A stretch of DNA of 64,000 nt, taken from the NCBI RefSeq assembly GCF_003013695.1, contig NZ_CP027792.1, forward strand, positions 372,001 through 436,000, read 5' to 3'. Both the position numbers and the translations under genes were made by a program. Positions 1 through 9,307 of this stretch are shown in pieces; within the stretch, counting starts at the first letter, position 1; each line of letters starts with the position of its first letter. The notes beneath the pieces were generated by a model. It ran no database searches. It was not told where the DNA came from and saw only the letters and a list, made by a program, of their open reading frames with translations. The stretch is from Pulveribacter suum (GTDB lineage Bacteria; Pseudomonadota; Gammaproteobacteria; Burkholderiales; Burkholderiaceae_C).

Positions 1-2
1 AG

Positions 3-650
3 CGCTGCGGCAAGCACCGCGTGGCGCGGCTGCTCAAGCTCGAAGGACTGCGCTCGCAGACAGGCTACCGCCGCCGCCCTGGTGTGCGAGCAGGCAAGCC
101 TGCTGTGGTTGCACCCAACCACCTGCAACGCGAGTTCACGGTGGCCCAGCCCAATCGATCCTGGGTGACCGACATCACCTACATCCGCACGCATGAAGGC
201 TGGCTGTACCTGGCGGTCGTGGTCGACCTGTTCTCACGCCAGGTAGTGGGCTGGTCCATGGGCAGCCGCATCGACACAAGCCTGGTCCTGGACGCGCTGC
301 TGATGGCGCTGTGGCGCCGCAGGCCTGAAGACCCCGTCACGGTGCACTCCGATCAGGGCTGTCAATTCACCGGCCATGAGTGGCAGACCTTCTTGCGCGA
401 GCACAACCTAGTCAGCAGCATGAGCCGGCGAGGCAACTGCCACGACAACGCCGTCGCGGAGAGCTTCTTCCAGCTGCTCAAGCGCGAGCGTGTGCGCCGG
501 CAGATCTACGCCACGCGCAGCGACGCACGCGCCGACATCTTCAACTACATCGAGATGTTCTATAACCCCAAGCGGCGCCACGGCACGGCCGGCGACACTT
601 CGCCAGTCGAGTTCGAGCGACGCCATTCCCAACGGCTCAAAAGTGTCTAG
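3..650 (+). CDS. IS3-family transposase OrfB, 5'-truncated by window edge
   Basis: The reading frame is open from base 3 (the GTG at 21 is internal), so the true start lies before the window. This is the DDE integrase core (rve) of an IS3-family transposase. The triad is visible: first Asp in SWVTDITYI, second Asp in VHSDQGCQF, Glu in DNAVAESFF, and the C-terminus has the usual YNPKRRHGTAGDTSP stretch. OrfA and the left end are off-window. The stop codon lies inside the right inverted repeat, as is common in this family. The catalytic residues are intact, so this copy may be active if its 5' part is complete. Confidence 0.93.
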   Translation, partial: RCGKHRVARLLKLEGLRSQTGYRRRPGVRAGKPAVVAPNHLQREFTVAQPNRSWVTDITYIRTHEGWLYLAVVVDLFSRQVVGWSMGSRIDTSLVLDALLMALWRRRPEDPVTVHSDQGCQFTGHEWQTFLREHNLVSSMSRRGNCHDNAVAESFFQLLKRERVRRQIYATRSDARADIFNYIEMFYNPKRRHGTAGDTSPVEFERRHSQRLKSV

Positions 651-668
651 GAAATCCGGGGCGATTCA
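641..668 (+). mobile_element. Right inverted-repeat end of the IS3-family element
   Basis: Directly after the transposase stop the sequence runs through GGAAATCCGGGGCGATTCA and ends at base 668. Read inward from the outside it begins TGAATCGCCCCGGATTTCC, which matches the TGAA-type GC-rich ends of many IS3-family elements. Coding-like sequence from another gene starts within 3 bp, so this is taken as the IS boundary. The exact last base and the target duplication cannot be fixed without the left end. Confidence 0.65.
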
Positions 669-670
669 CT

Positions 671-817
671 TCACAAGAAGCCGCGGATCTCGCGGATCGC
701 ATCGCTCGGCTGGACACGCTCGCGGCTGAAATCGGCGAGATCAGTCTGGCGTCAGTGAAGGAATGCAAGCGACAGATCGCCAAGCGAGAAGGAGCTTTCG
801 GCTCGATGGACGGCTAG
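671..817 (+). pseudogene. C-terminal remnant of a gene interrupted by the IS3 element
   Basis: Immediately outside the IS end, 48 codons read without interruption to a TAG at 815-817. The product is hydrophilic and heptad-like (ADLADRIARLDTLAAEIGEI, then ECKRQIAKREGAFGSMDG), suggesting the C-terminal helix of a coiled-coil or DNA-binding protein. There is no start codon or ribosome-binding site of its own. The 5' part should lie on the other side of the IS, outside the window. I do not recognise the family. Confidence 0.45.
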
Positions 818-938
818 CCCTGAGCTAGCACGTTGAGCGTCCGCTTTTATTCGCATCCACCTGCAGCTTCTGGCCGTAAGACGCCATCACGGGATGAGCT
901 GAAAACCTGTTCTGAGCAAATAAAACGCCTAAATCGGT

Positions 939-956
939 AGTTCATATTGCTGAACT
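939..956. promoter_or_regulatory. Inverted repeat AGTTCA-N6-TGAACT upstream of the Bug gene
   Basis: A perfect 6-bp inverted repeat with a 6-bp centre sits in the AT-richer part of the 818-1079 gap, about 125 bp before the solute-binding protein gene. It could be a dimeric repressor site. No regulator gene is adjacent. The rest of the gap shows no gene. Confidence 0.25.
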
Positions 957-1079
957 GCAGGGACACGTCAAAAACTAGCCACCACGAATAGCACGCCTCC
1001 GTGCCGCTTCGGCACCATGCTGCCCATCCTCGCTTCCCACAATGCCGCTCACCACAACGACATTGCCGAGGAGACAGCC

Positions 1080-2084
1080 ATGACCACCTTCAACCACCCC
1101 ACCCCGCCCATGCGCCGCCGCGCCCTGGCCGCCACCCTGCTCGCCGCCACCGGCACCCTGCTGACCGCCCTCCCCGCCACCGCGCAGGACTGGCCCACCA
1201 AGCCCATTACCCTCGTCGTCGGCTACCCGCCCGGCGGCAGCACCGACCTGATGGGCCGGCTGGTCGGCGCCGAGCTGTCCACCCGCCTGGGCCAGCCGGT
1301 GGTCATCGAGAACGTGGGCGGCGCCGGCGGCACCATCGGCGCGCAGAAGGTGACCAACGCCGCGCCCGACGGCTACACGCTGCTGGTGGGCTCCAGCAAC
1401 GAGCTGGCGATCGCCAAGCTGGTCACGCCGCGCACCGTCAAGTACGCGCCGGCGCAGTTCACGCCCGTCGGGCTGATCGGCTCGCAGCCGCTGGTGCTGG
1501 TGGCCTCCACCGGGGCGGGCGTGAAGAACGCCGGCGACTTCACCCAGCTGGTCAAGAAGAACCCGGGCAAGTTCAGCTACGGCAGCTCCGGCGTGGGCAC
1601 GGCGCTGCATCTGGCCGGCGAGATGGTCAAGGAGCAGGGCGGGCTGTTCATGACGCACATCCCCTATCGCGGCGTGGCGCCGCTCACCAGCGACCTGGTG
1701 GGCAACAACCTGGAGTTCGGCGTGTTCGTGCTCTCCAGCGGCCTGCCGCACATCAAGTCGGGCAAGGTGGTGGCGCTGGGCACCACGGCGGCCAAGCGCT
1801 CGCAGGCGACGCCGGACATTCCGGCATTGGCCGAGCTGCCGCAGTTCAAGAACGTGGACATCGAGAGCTGGTTCGCGCTGATGGGCCCGGCCAGGCTGCC
1901 GCAGCCCGTGGTCGCCAAGCTCAAAAAAGCGCTGGACGAGACGCTGCAGTCGCCCGACTTCCGGCAAAAGATGGCTGCCGCCGGCTCGGGCGTGGCTGCG
2001 CCGGGCGTGGACTTGCCCAAGTTCTGGAACGAGGAAATCGCCAAGTACACCCGCATCGTGCAGTTCGCAAAGATCGACGAATGA
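1080..2084 (+). CDS. Bug-family tripartite tricarboxylate transporter substrate-binding protein
   Basis: Periplasmic solute-binding protein (TctC/Bug family, 334 aa), which captures small carboxylates for a TTT transporter or sensor. The ATG at 1080 is chosen because GAGGAGA precedes it by about 5 nt. A Sec-type signal peptide with an arginine cluster (MRRRALAATLLAATG) would be cut near residue 35 before QDWPTKP. The family signature GYPPGGSTDLMGR lies at about 46-58. No membrane subunits (TctA/B) are nearby, so it is an orphan binding protein, as is usual for this expanded family in Burkholderiales. Its stop overlaps the next start (ATGA), so it is translationally coupled to the deacylase-like gene. 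The ligand cannot be told from sequence. Confidence 0.9.
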   Translation: MTTFNHPTPPMRRRALAATLLAATGTLLTALPATAQDWPTKPITLVVGYPPGGSTDLMGRLVGAELSTRLGQPVVIENVGGAGGTIGAQKVTNAAPDGYTLLVGSSNELAIAKLVTPRTVKYAPAQFTPVGLIGSQPLVLVASTGAGVKNAGDFTQLVKKNPGKFSYGSSGVGTALHLAGEMVKEQGGLFMTHIPYRGVAPLTSDLVGNNLEFGVFVLSSGLPHIKSGKVVALGTTAAKRSQATPDIPALAELPQFKNVDIESWFALMGPARLPQPVVAKLKKALDETLQSPDFRQKMAAAGSGVAAPGVDLPKFWNEEIAKYTRIVQFAKIDE

Positions 2085-3061
2085 ACGACAGAACCGCTTC
2101 CCTGCACTGGACCTTGCCCGCGCCTGAACTGGGCGCCTGGCGCGCGGGCAACACGGGCACCGAGGGCGTATGGCGCTTCGACTCGGGCCTGCCTGGGCGC
2201 CACGTGATGATCACGGCGCTGATCCACGGCAACGAGCTGTGCGGCGCCTGGGCGCTCTTGGGCCTGCTGCAGGCCGGCGTGCGCCCCCAGCGGGGCGCGC
2301 TGACGCTGGCTTTTTGCAACCTGGCGGCCTTCGACCGGTTTGATGTCGCCCAGCCGGACACCGCCCGCTTTGCCGAACAGGACCTGAACCGCCAGTGGAC
2401 CGACGCGCGCATGCAGGCCGGCGATTCGCTGGAGCGGCGCCGCGCCGCCGCGCTGCAGCCCTTCGTGACGCAGGCCGACTGGTTGCTGGATTTGCATTCC
2501 ATGCACGAGCCCTCGGCGCCGCTGCTGCTGACCGGGGTGCAGCCGCGCAACCTGGCGCTGGCCCGTGCCATGGCCGCGCCTGAGCATGTAGTGATCGACG
2601 CGGGCCACCAGGACGGCACGCGGCTGCGCGATTACGGCCGTTTTGGCCTGGCCGACGAAACAGCGGGCGACAGCCACTCGTTGCTGGTGGAATGTGGCTG
2701 GCATGGCGACTGGAACAGCCGCGCCGTGGCGCAGGACCAGTGCCTGCGGTTTGTGCAGGTGTCGGGCTGTGTGGATGCGCAGGAGCTGGAGCGCCGCCTG
2801 CCTGGCTGGCGGCTGCCCAGCGCGCCGCACCAGTGGGCGCTGCAGGTGACGGGGGGCGTGGTGGCAACCAGTGAGCGCTTTGCGTTCACCCAGCCTTTCA
2901 CGGGGCTGGAGGTGATAGAGCGCGCTGGCACGGTGATCGGCGACAACGACGGCACGCCCGTGTTGACGCCCTACGACGACTGCGTGCTGGTCATGCCCAG
3001 CACGCGCCAGGCGCGTGCGGGCGTGACGGTGGTGCGCTTTGCGCGAAGACGCCCACTCTGA
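2081..3061 (+). CDS. Succinylglutamate desuccinylase/aspartoacylase-family zinc hydrolase
   Basis: A 326-aa M14-like metallohydrolase (AstE/AspA family) that hydrolyses N-acyl amino acids. Visible zinc ligands are H49 and E52 in ALIHGNELCG and H139 in LLDLHSMHE. DLNRQW (101-106) is the substrate-binding segment, and E204 in LLVECGWHGD is the likely general base. The start ATG at 2081 overlaps the stop of the Bug gene by 4 bp, so the two are one transcription and translation unit. This suggests that the Bug protein delivers an N-acylated or amidated carboxylate which this enzyme cleaves. The specific substrate is not inferable. Confidence 0.85.
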   Translation: MNDRTASLHWTLPAPELGAWRAGNTGTEGVWRFDSGLPGRHVMITALIHGNELCGAWALLGLLQAGVRPQRGALTLAFCNLAAFDRFDVAQPDTARFAEQDLNRQWTDARMQAGDSLERRRAAALQPFVTQADWLLDLHSMHEPSAPLLLTGVQPRNLALARAMAAPEHVVIDAGHQDGTRLRDYGRFGLADETAGDSHSLLVECGWHGDWNSRAVAQDQCLRFVQVSGCVDAQELERRLPGWRLPSAPHQWALQVTGGVVATSERFAFTQPFTGLEVIERAGTVIGDNDGTPVLTPYDDCVLVMPSTRQARAGVTVVRFARRRPL

Positions 3062-3065
3062 ACTG

Positions 3066-3112
3066 CTGCTATTTCGATAGCTGCTGACGCTTGACTGGTG
3101 GGCGCTGGAGCT
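3066..3112 (+). repeat. Intergenic hairpin repeat, copy 1
   Basis: Reads GATAGCTGCTGACGCTTGAC then GGGCGCTGGAGCTC, a diverged copy of the family consensus. It lies between the deacylase stop and the convergent stress-protein gene. Confidence 0.75.
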
Positions 3113-3153
3113 CTATTTGATACATATCCATAGAGCCGCCGCGCCCACAGGGT

Positions 3154-3708
3154 TTAGCGGTAGATGCGATCGCCGCGGTTCTGGCGCCACTGCTCTTCCA
3201 GGTAGGCGGCGTCGTCGTCCGAGCGGGCATGCACCCCCATCAGGATGCCGCCCTGCTTGATGCCTTCTTCGTATTCCTTCACGCGCTCTTCGGGCATGTT
3301 CCAGCCGATCAGCGCACCGATCAGGCCGCCACCGGCTGCGCCCGCGCCTGCACCGGCGATGGCTGCGGCCAGCGGCCCGGCAATGACCAGGCCCAGGCCG
3401 GGCAGGGCCAGCGTCGTGCCCATCGCGGCGATGGCCGCGGCAATGGCGCCCAGCGTGCCGCCGATGGCGCCGCCCACGCCCGCGCCTTCGGCAGCCTTGT
3501 TGCCCAGTTCGGTCTGCACGGTGGTGTCGCCGAAATGGCGGGTGCGGGTGTCGTCGGACATGACCAGGTTCACGTCATCGGTGCTGTAGCCGCGGGTGTG
3601 CGCTGCGGCGTAGGCGCCCTCGGCGGACGCGCGATCGGGGAACAGGCCCGTCACGAGGGGGCGGTTGTTCACGGTGCCGGTGCTGTTTGCGGTGGTGGTG
3701 GTATTCAT
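3154..3708 (-). CDS. Stress-type protein with N-terminal GSP17M/YflT-like domain and glycine-zipper core
   Basis: 184 aa. Residues about 18-60 (PLVTGLFPDRASAEGAYAAA, RGYSTDDVNLVMSDD) match the small alpha/beta domain seen in YflT/general-stress-17M proteins. About 75-135 is a Gly/Ala-rich hydrophobic block (GAIGGTLGAIAAAIAAMG, IAGAGAGAAGGGLIGALIG), the kind found in proteins that insert in or associate with membranes. The tail returns to an alpha/beta-like motif (GGILMGVHARSDDDAAYLEE). The role is unknown, and relatives are annotated as stress proteins. It is probably monocistronic. Confidence 0.7.
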   Translation of the reverse strand: MNTTTTANSTGTVNNRPLVTGLFPDRASAEGAYAAAHTRGYSTDDVNLVMSDDTRTRHFGDTTVQTELGNKAAEGAGVGGAIGGTLGAIAAAIAAMGTTLALPGLGLVIAGPLAAAIAGAGAGAAGGGLIGALIGWNMPEERVKEYEEGIKQGGILMGVHARSDDDAAYLEEQWRQNRGDRIYR

Positions 3709-3801
3709 GGAATGGCCTTTATGGAGCAGTCAAAAACAAGGGAAGGGAGGAAGCAGCCGCCGCCCAGGCGGGTGCGGCTGCGCCTGGGGAAAGGCGGGAG
3801 G

Positions 3802-4215
3802 TCAGTTGCGATCGGCCCGGGCAGGGCGCTGGCGCTGGCCGTCGCGTGCTGCAGCAGCAGCCCGGTCGGATGAACGGGCATTGGCGTCGCCAGCAACGCC
3901 GGGCGTTGCCGGGGTGGCGTTCATCGGTGCATTGCCGCTGGCTGCGGCAGGGGCTGTGTTGCCCCGGTTGGCAGCGTTCTTGGCATCCTCGGTCATGTCG
4001 CCTGCACGTTCCGCTGCCGAGGGGCCGGTGCGCACCACGGTGCCCGTGTCAGAGCGGGGCACGGCCTTTTGCGTGGCCTCCTTGGCGTCCTCGGGCGTGA
4101 CGCCTACTTTGGTCTCGGGCGGGTTGACCGTGCTGCTGGTCTGGGCCCAGGAAGCGCTGGCGGCCAGCGCCAGGGTGGCTGCGATGGTCAGGGTCTTGAG
4201 GGCATGCTTTGGCAT
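3802..4215 (-). CDS. Small secreted hypothetical protein
   Basis: 137 aa from the ATG at 4215, preferred over an upstream ATG because it opens a clean signal peptide (MPKHALKTLTIAATLALAAS, cleavage near SWA-Q) and has GGGAGA about 9 nt upstream. The mature part is low-complexity and charged, rich in Ala, Asn, Thr and Asp, with no cysteines and no recognised domain. It looks intrinsically disordered and periplasmic. Function unknown. Confidence 0.6.
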   Translation of the reverse strand: MPKHALKTLTIAATLALAASASWAQTSSTVNPPETKVGVTPEDAKEATQKAVPRSDTGTVVRTGPSAAERAGDMTEDAKNAANRGNTAPAAASGNAPMNATPATPGVAGDANARSSDRAAAAARDGQRQRPARADRN

Positions 4216-4524
4216 GGCTTGGGTTCTCCCATGGTGGATTGCGGGGCCGGGAGCCGAAGGCACAAGAGCGTTGGGGGAGGGCGCTTGCGCACCGCACCTT
4301 TTGGCTCTTTCGCTGGCTGAGTCCCGGCGTAGAGCAAAAGTGTCCTGGGCAGCCTGCGCGGGCCGCGCAAAGGAACATCGGGTGCGCGTGTAGGCGGTTG
4401 ACCGATAGAGGCCGTGCGCGCACGAGCAGGGCCGCGCCTGGCAGTCCGCCCGCCCGCTTGTCCGCGGCCTGCCTGTGCACAGGCCTGCAAGGTGCCACGG
4501 GCACTACCCGCGGCCCTGCAGATC
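4216..4524. other. Gene-free stretch
   Basis: About 310 bp between the secreted-protein start and repeat copy 2. Both strands carry only GC-rich frames overlapping known genes. I see no convincing promoter, RNA or coding sequence. Confidence 0.4.
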
Positions 4525-4573
4525 GCTATGCTTTTGCTAGCTTTCAGCGCTTGCCAGGCAAGCGTTTAGGCCA
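4525..4573 (+). repeat. Intergenic hairpin repeat, copy 2 (overlaps uvrA stop)
   Basis: GCTAGCTTTCAGCGCTTGCC followed by GGCAAGCGTTTAGGCC. The TAA stop of uvrA (minus strand, 4566-4568) lies inside this copy. Confidence 0.75.
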
Positions 4574-7500
4574 CTTTTCGTGCCAAAGATTGAGACAGAT
4601 ACCGGCCGGTGTGGCTGGCCGGGTTGGCAGCCACCTCTTCAGGCGTGCCTTCGGCCACCACGGTGCCGCCGCCGGCGCCGCCTTCCGGGCCCATGTCGAT
4701 GACCCAGTCGGCGGTCTTGATGACGTCCAGGTTGTGCTCGATCACGACCAGGGTGTTGCCCGCGTCGCGCAGCCGCGTGAGCACCTGCAAGAGCAGGTCC
4801 ACGTCGGCAAAGTGCAAGCCGGTGGTGGGCTCGTCCAGGATGTACAGCGTGCGCCCGGTGTCGCGGCGCGAGAGCTCCTGCGCAAGCTTGACGCGCTGCG
4901 CCTCGCCGCCCGACAGCGTGGTGGCGCTTTGCCCCAGGCGGATGTACGACAGGCCGACCTCCAGCAGCGTCTGCAGCTTGCGCGCCAGTGTGGGCACGTC
5001 CTTGAACAGCAGGTACGCGTCTTCCACCGTCAGGTCCAGGATCTGCGCGATGCTGCGGCCCTTCCACTGCACCTCCAGCGTCTCGCGGTTGTAGCGCTGG
5101 CCGTGGCACACGTCGCAGGGCACGTACACGTCGGGCAGAAAGTGCATCTCCACCTTCACCACGCCGTCGCCCTGGCAGGCCTCGCAGCGCCCGCCGCCCG
5201 CGCTTTGCGCCACGTTGAAGGAAAACCGCCCCGGCCCGTAGCCGCGCTCGCGCGCCGTGGTGGTCTCGGCCATCAGCTCGCGGATGGGGGTGAACAGGCC
5301 GGTGTAGGTGGCCGGGTTGCTGCGCGGCGTGCGGCCAATCGGCGACTGGTCCACGTTGATAACCTTGTCGAAGTACTCCATGCCTTCGATCGCATCGTGC
5401 TCGGCCGGCTCGTCGTGCGCGCGGTACAGCTGGCGCGCCACGGCTTTCAGCAGCGTGTCGTTGACCAGCGTGCTCTTGCCCGAACCCGACACGCCCGTCA
5501 CGCAGGTGAACAGGCCGACGGGGAAGGACACGCTCACGTCAGCCAAGTTGTTGCCGCGCGCGCCCAGCACGCGCAGCGCCTGCAGGCTGCCCTGCGTGGC
5601 GCGGTGCTCGGCCAGGCGCTCCTTGCGGCGCTGGCTGGCGGCGGTTTCGGGGAAGCGGGATTTTTTTGACTTGGCGGGTACTGCGTCCTCGGCCGCCTCG
5701 GCCAGCACCGGCAGCCAGGGCGTGCGCCGCGCGGGCACGGCGATGGATTTGGCGCCCGACAGGTACTGGCCCGTGAGCGAGTCCGGGCTGGCCGCCAGAT
5801 CGGCCGCCGTGCCCTGCGCCATGACGCGCCCGCCGTGCACGCCCGCGCCCGGGCCCATGTCCACCACGTGGTCGGCGGCGCGGATCATGTCCTCGTCGTG
5901 CTCGACCACCAGCACGCTGTTGCCGATGTCGCGCAGGCGCACCAGCGTGGCGATCAGCCGGTCGTTGTCGCGCTGGTGCAGGCCGATGCTGGGCTCGTCC
6001 AGCACGTACATCACGCCCGTGAGACCCGAGCCGATCTGGCTGGCCAGTCGGATGCGCTGCGCCTCGCCGCCCGAGAGCGTGTCGGCGCTGCGCGCCAGGC
6101 TCAAATACGACAGGCCCACGTCGTTCAGGAAGGTCAGGCGCGCGGCGATCTCGCGCACGATGCGCGCGGCAATCTCGGCCTTGGCGCCGGGCAGGTGCAG
6201 CTGCTCGAACCAGGCCAGAGCATGGGCCAGCGTCAGGCGGCTGACCTCATGGATGGCAAGGGCCTCGCCGCCTTCGCCCACCTTCACCGCGCGGGCCTCG
6301 GGCTTGAGGCGCGCGCCGTGGCAGGCGGGGCAGGGCTGGCACTGGCGGTAGCGGGCGAGTTCTTCGCGCACGGCCGGCGAATCGGTGTCGCGCCAGCGCC
6401 GTTCCATGTTGGGGATGATGCCTTCGAAGGGATGGCTTTTGACGATCTCCTGGCCCTTGCGCGTGCCGCTGTCGAGCACGTAGGAAAACGCGATCTCGTC
6501 CTGCCCTGAGCCGTGCAGCACCACCTGGCGCACGGCCGCGGGCAGCTGCTCGAAAGGCGTGTCCACGTCGAAGCCATAGTGCGCGGCCAGGCTCTCGATC
6601 ATGGCGAAGTAGTAGCCGTTGCGCCGGTCCCAGCCGCGCACGGCGCCGCCGGCCAGGCTCAGCTCGGGGTGCGCCACGATGCGCTCGGCATCGAACACCT
6701 CCAGCTGGCCGATGCCGTCGCACGCCGGGCAGGCGCCCGAGGGCGAGTTGAAGGAAAACAGCCGCGGCTCCAGCTCCGCCAGCGCGTAGCTGCACACCGG
6801 GCAGGCGAAGCGGCTGGACCACAGGTGCTCGGCACCTGAGTCCATCTCCAGCGCCAGCACGCGGCCGGCGCCCTCGGCGCCGCCCACGCGCAGCACGGCC
6901 TCGACGCTCTCGGCCAGGCGCTGGCGCGCATCGAGGCGCACCTTCAGGCGGTCGATGACGACGTCGATGTCGTGCTTTTCCGTCTTTTTCAGCTGCGGCA
7001 GGTTCTCGGCCTCGACGATCTGCCCGTCGATGCGAAAGCGCACGTAGCCCAGCTGCTGCATCTGCGCCAGCACTTCGGTGAACTCGCCTTTTTTCTCGCG
7101 CGCCAGGGGCGCCAGCAGCATCAGGCGCGTGTCCTCGGGCAGGGCCAGCACGGCGTCCACCATCTGGCTCACGGTCTGCGCGGTGAGCGGCAGGCCGTGC
7201 TCGGGGCAATGCGGCGTGCCGGCGCGAGCGAACAGCAGGCGCAGGTAGTCGTGCACCTCGGTCACCGTGCCCACGGTGGAGCGCGGGTTGTGGCTGGTGG
7301 CCTTTTGCTCGATGGCAATCGCCGGCGACAGCCCTTCGATCAGGTCCACGTCGGGCTTGTCCAGCCGGCCCAGGAACTGGCGCGCGTAGCTGGACAGGCT
7401 TTCCACATAGCGTCGCTGGCCTTCGGCGTACAGGGTGTCGAAGGCGAGGCTGGACTTGCCCGAGCCCGACAGCCCGGTGATCACCACCAGCTGGTTGCGC

Positions 7501-7673
7501 GGGATGTCCAGGTCGATGTTCTTCAGGTTGTGCGTGCGCGCACCGCGGATGCTGATGCGCTGCTCGCGCAGGATGCGGGCCAGGTAGGCGGCGTCGTTGT
7601 CGTCGGCGCGTGGGGCGTCGTGGGGCGGGGGGAGGGTCACGGCAGCGGGTGGTGCGGCAGGGGAACCGGCCAT
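4566..7673 (-). CDS. uvrA: UvrA, excinuclease ABC subunit A
   Basis: 1035-aa ATPase that recognises DNA lesions and loads UvrB in nucleotide excision repair. It has two ABC modules: Walker [11 protein letters not shown] near residue 70 and [10 protein letters not shown] near 735, each with an LSGGEAQR signature and a DEP Walker B. Two zinc fingers are visible, one from [10 protein letters not shown] to ACPAC and one from CEACQGDG to CDVC. It is about 95 residues longer than E. coli UvrA because of a 35-residue Pro/Ala/Asp-rich N-terminal extension and a Lys-rich insert ([20 protein letters not shown]) between the two halves. No LexA box was seen upstream. Confidence 0.97.
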   Translation of the reverse strand: MAGSPAAPPAAVTLPPPHDAPRADDNDAAYLARILREQRISIRGARTHNLKNIDLDIPRNQLVVITGLSGSGKSSLAFDTLYAEGQRRYVESLSSYARQFLGRLDKPDVDLIEGLSPAIAIEQKATSHNPRSTVGTVTEVHDYLRLLFARAGTPHCPEHGLPLTAQTVSQMVDAVLALPEDTRLMLLAPLAREKKGEFTEVLAQMQQLGYVRFRIDGQIVEAENLPQLKKTEKHDIDVVIDRLKVRLDARQRLAESVEAVLRVGGAEGAGRVLALEMDSGAEHLWSSRFACPVCSYALAELEPRLFSFNSPSGACPACDGIGQLEVFDAERIVAHPELSLAGGAVRGWDRRNGYYFAMIESLAAHYGFDVDTPFEQLPAAVRQVVLHGSGQDEIAFSYVLDSGTRKGQEIVKSHPFEGIIPNMERRWRDTDSPAVREELARYRQCQPCPACHGARLKPEARAVKVGEGGEALAIHEVSRLTLAHALAWFEQLHLPGAKAEIAARIVREIAARLTFLNDVGLSYLSLARSADTLSGGEAQRIRLASQIGSGLTGVMYVLDEPSIGLHQRDNDRLIATLVRLRDIGNSVLVVEHDEDMIRAADHVVDMGPGAGVHGGRVMAQGTAADLAASPDSLTGQYLSGAKSIAVPARRTPWLPVLAEAAEDAVPAKSKKSRFPETAASQRRKERLAEHRATQGSLQALRVLGARGNNLADVSVSFPVGLFTCVTGVSGSGKSTLVNDTLLKAVARQLYRAHDEPAEHDAIEGMEYFDKVINVDQSPIGRTPRSNPATYTGLFTPIRELMAETTTARERGYGPGRFSFNVAQSAGGGRCEACQGDGVVKVEMHFLPDVYVPCDVCHGQRYNRETLEVQWKGRSIAQILDLTVEDAYLLFKDVPTLARKLQTLLEVGLSYIRLGQSATTLSGGEAQRVKLAQELSRRDTGRTLYILDEPTTGLHFADVDLLLQVLTRLRDAGNTLVVIEHNLDVIKTADWVIDMGPEGGAGGGTVVAEGTPEEVAANPASHTGRYLSQSLARKVA

Positions 7674-7762
7674 GATAGATACCCGGCATCGCCCGGCCCG
7701 GCCGGCCTTGCAAAGCCCATGTCTGGCGCTGGCAGGGCGGGCGGCAGCACAATCCGCCTCCC

Positions 7763-8176
7763 ATGCCCGCCCGCACCATCCCCCTCGTCAACGTCGACCG
7801 CCCCGACACCTGGACGCGCCACCGCGCCGGCCTGTGCGGGTCCTGCAACGCCAACTGCTGCACCATGCCGCTGGAAGTGCAGCTGCCCGACCTGGTGCGC
7901 CTGGGGCTGGTCGAAGCCTTCGAGGCCGACAACGTCGAGCCGCGCCTGATCGCCCGGCGCCTGGCCAAGGCGCGGCTGATCGACCACTTCAGCCCCAAGA
8001 ACCTGCTGTTCACCCTGGCGCGGCGCGCCAGCGGCGACTGCCAGTTTCTGGAGGCGCGCACGCGCCGCTGCACGGTGTATGAGCGCCGGCCCGAGACCTG
8101 CCGCCTGCACCCGGTGCAAAAAAGCCCCCGCCCCGGCTGGTGCGCCTATGGCGCGCGGATGCCGGCGCGGCCCTGA
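7763..8176 (+). CDS. YkgJ-family cysteine-cluster protein
   Basis: 137 aa. The N-terminal cluster CGSCNANCC (about residues 27-35) and later cysteines ([25 protein letters not shown]) form the YkgJ zinc/iron-binding motif. It diverges from uvrA across about 90 bp. A shorter protein of the same family is encoded at 46690-46968. The biochemical role of the family is not established. An iron or zinc cluster is likely. Confidence 0.85.
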   Translation: MPARTIPLVNVDRPDTWTRHRAGLCGSCNANCCTMPLEVQLPDLVRLGLVEAFEADNVEPRLIARRLAKARLIDHFSPKNLLFTLARRASGDCQFLEARTRRCTVYERRPETCRLHPVQKSPRPGWCAYGARMPARP

Positions 8177-8202
8177 AAAACCCGCCATCGCCACGCCCAA
8201 CC

Positions 8203-8844
8203 ATGTACACGCCCGCCGCCTTTGCCGAAGACCGCCCCGAGGCCCTGCACGGCCTGATCCGCGCGCACCCGCTGGGCGTTTTGTGCCGCCAGGGGCCGCA
8301 GGGGCTGGATGCCGAGCACCTGCCTTTTTTGCTGGACGCCGAGCGCGGCCCGCACGGCACACTGGTGGCGCACGTGGCGCGCGCCAACGCGCTGTGGCGC
8401 GAGGTGCCGGCCGGCGGCGAGCTGGCAGCGCTGGTGGTCTTTCGCGGCGTGGCCGGCTACATCTCGCCCAACTGGTACCCGTCCAAGCACGAGGCGCACC
8501 GCGCCGTGCCCACCTGGAACTACGAGGCCGTGCACGTGCACGGCCAGCTCACCGTGCACGACGACGAGCGCCACGTGCGCAGCGTGGTCGCGCGGCTGAC
8601 GCGCCAGCACGAGGCGGGCGAACCCCGACCCTGGAAGATGGGTGATGCGCCGCGCGAATACCTGGACGAGATGCTACGCGCCATCGTTGGCATCGAGGTG
8701 CGCATCACGCGCATCGAGGGCAAGCGCAAGCTGAGCCAGAACCGCACCGCGCCCGACCGGCAGGGCGCCATCGACGCGCTGCACGGGCGCGGGCAGGACG
8801 CGCTGGCGCAGGCCATGCGCGCGGCGGCAGGCGAGGGCACCTAA
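8203..8844 (+). CDS. PaiB-family FMN-binding protein / negative transcriptional regulator
   Basis: 213 aa with the family's split-barrel features: MYTPAAFAEDRPEALHGLIR at the start, GYISPNWYPSK at about 88-98, VPTWNYEAVHVHG at about 105-117, and IEGKRKLSQNR near the end. The ATG at 8203 gives the conserved N-terminus. The gene follows the YkgJ protein by 26 bp and is probably co-transcribed. Its stop overlaps the convergent acylphosphatase stop by 3 bp. Related proteins bind flavin. A DNA-binding role is known only from Bacillus PaiB and is not evident here. Confidence 0.85.
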   Translation: MYTPAAFAEDRPEALHGLIRAHPLGVLCRQGPQGLDAEHLPFLLDAERGPHGTLVAHVARANALWREVPAGGELAALVVFRGVAGYISPNWYPSKHEAHRAVPTWNYEAVHVHGQLTVHDDERHVRSVVARLTRQHEAGEPRPWKMGDAPREYLDEMLRAIVGIEVRITRIEGKRKLSQNRTAPDRQGAIDALHGRGQDALAQAMRAAAGEGT

Positions 8845-9146
8845 GCCGTCGCGGCCTGCTCGAAACCTTGCGGCAGCGGTTGCGGCAGGGGTTCGTCGCA
8901 CACCTGCACGCGATCGACGCGCGCCGCGGCCGGGCCCCGGTGTGCCCAGTCGATCAGCGCCTGCACGGCCTCCGGGGCGCCCACGGCCAGCGCCTCCACC
9001 GTGCCGTCCGCGCGGTTGCGCACCCAGCCGGCCACGCCGGCGGCGCGCGCCACCTGCACGGTGGACTGGCGAAAGTACACGCCCTGCACCTTGCCGTGGA
9101 TGCGCAGGCGGCGGGCGAGCGGGGCGGGAGCGTCGGGTTCGGCCAT
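8841..9146 (-). CDS. acyP: Acylphosphatase
   Basis: 101-aa enzyme that hydrolyses carboxyl-phosphate bonds. The signature RIHGKVQGVYFRQST carries catalytic Arg26, and GWVRNRADGTVEA carries catalytic Asn44, both at the family's spacing. The ATG at 9146 is chosen over an upstream in-frame ATG because it leaves only a short N-terminal tail before the fold. It is convergent with the PaiB-like gene, sharing 4 bases. Confidence 0.9.
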   Translation of the reverse strand: MAEPDAPAPLARRLRIHGKVQGVYFRQSTVQVARAAGVAGWVRNRADGTVEALAVGAPEAVQALIDWAHRGPAAARVDRVQVCDEPLPQPLPQGFEQAATA

Positions 9147-9307
9147 GGCCTGGCACTGTAGCCGCCCGACCTGTAGGCAGGGCGCCCGGGCGGCGCACGG
9201 CACGCGCTGACACGGCGGCGGCGTGCCCCATGCTCAGATGCGCGCTTTGGCCCGCCCATGCGCCGGGCCTCATTCCATCCGCCGCACCGCAAGTCAAGGA
9301 GCCGTAC

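Noticed and set aside
1001..2080. Extension of the deacylase frame upstream through the Bug gene (686-aa fusion)
   Set aside because: The upstream part is an off-frame reading of the Bug protein with arginine/glycine-rich nonsense. The real start is the ATGA overlap at 2081.
7674..7762. LexA/SOS box between uvrA and the YkgJ gene
   Set aside because: No CTGT-N8-ACAG-type palindrome found in the gap.
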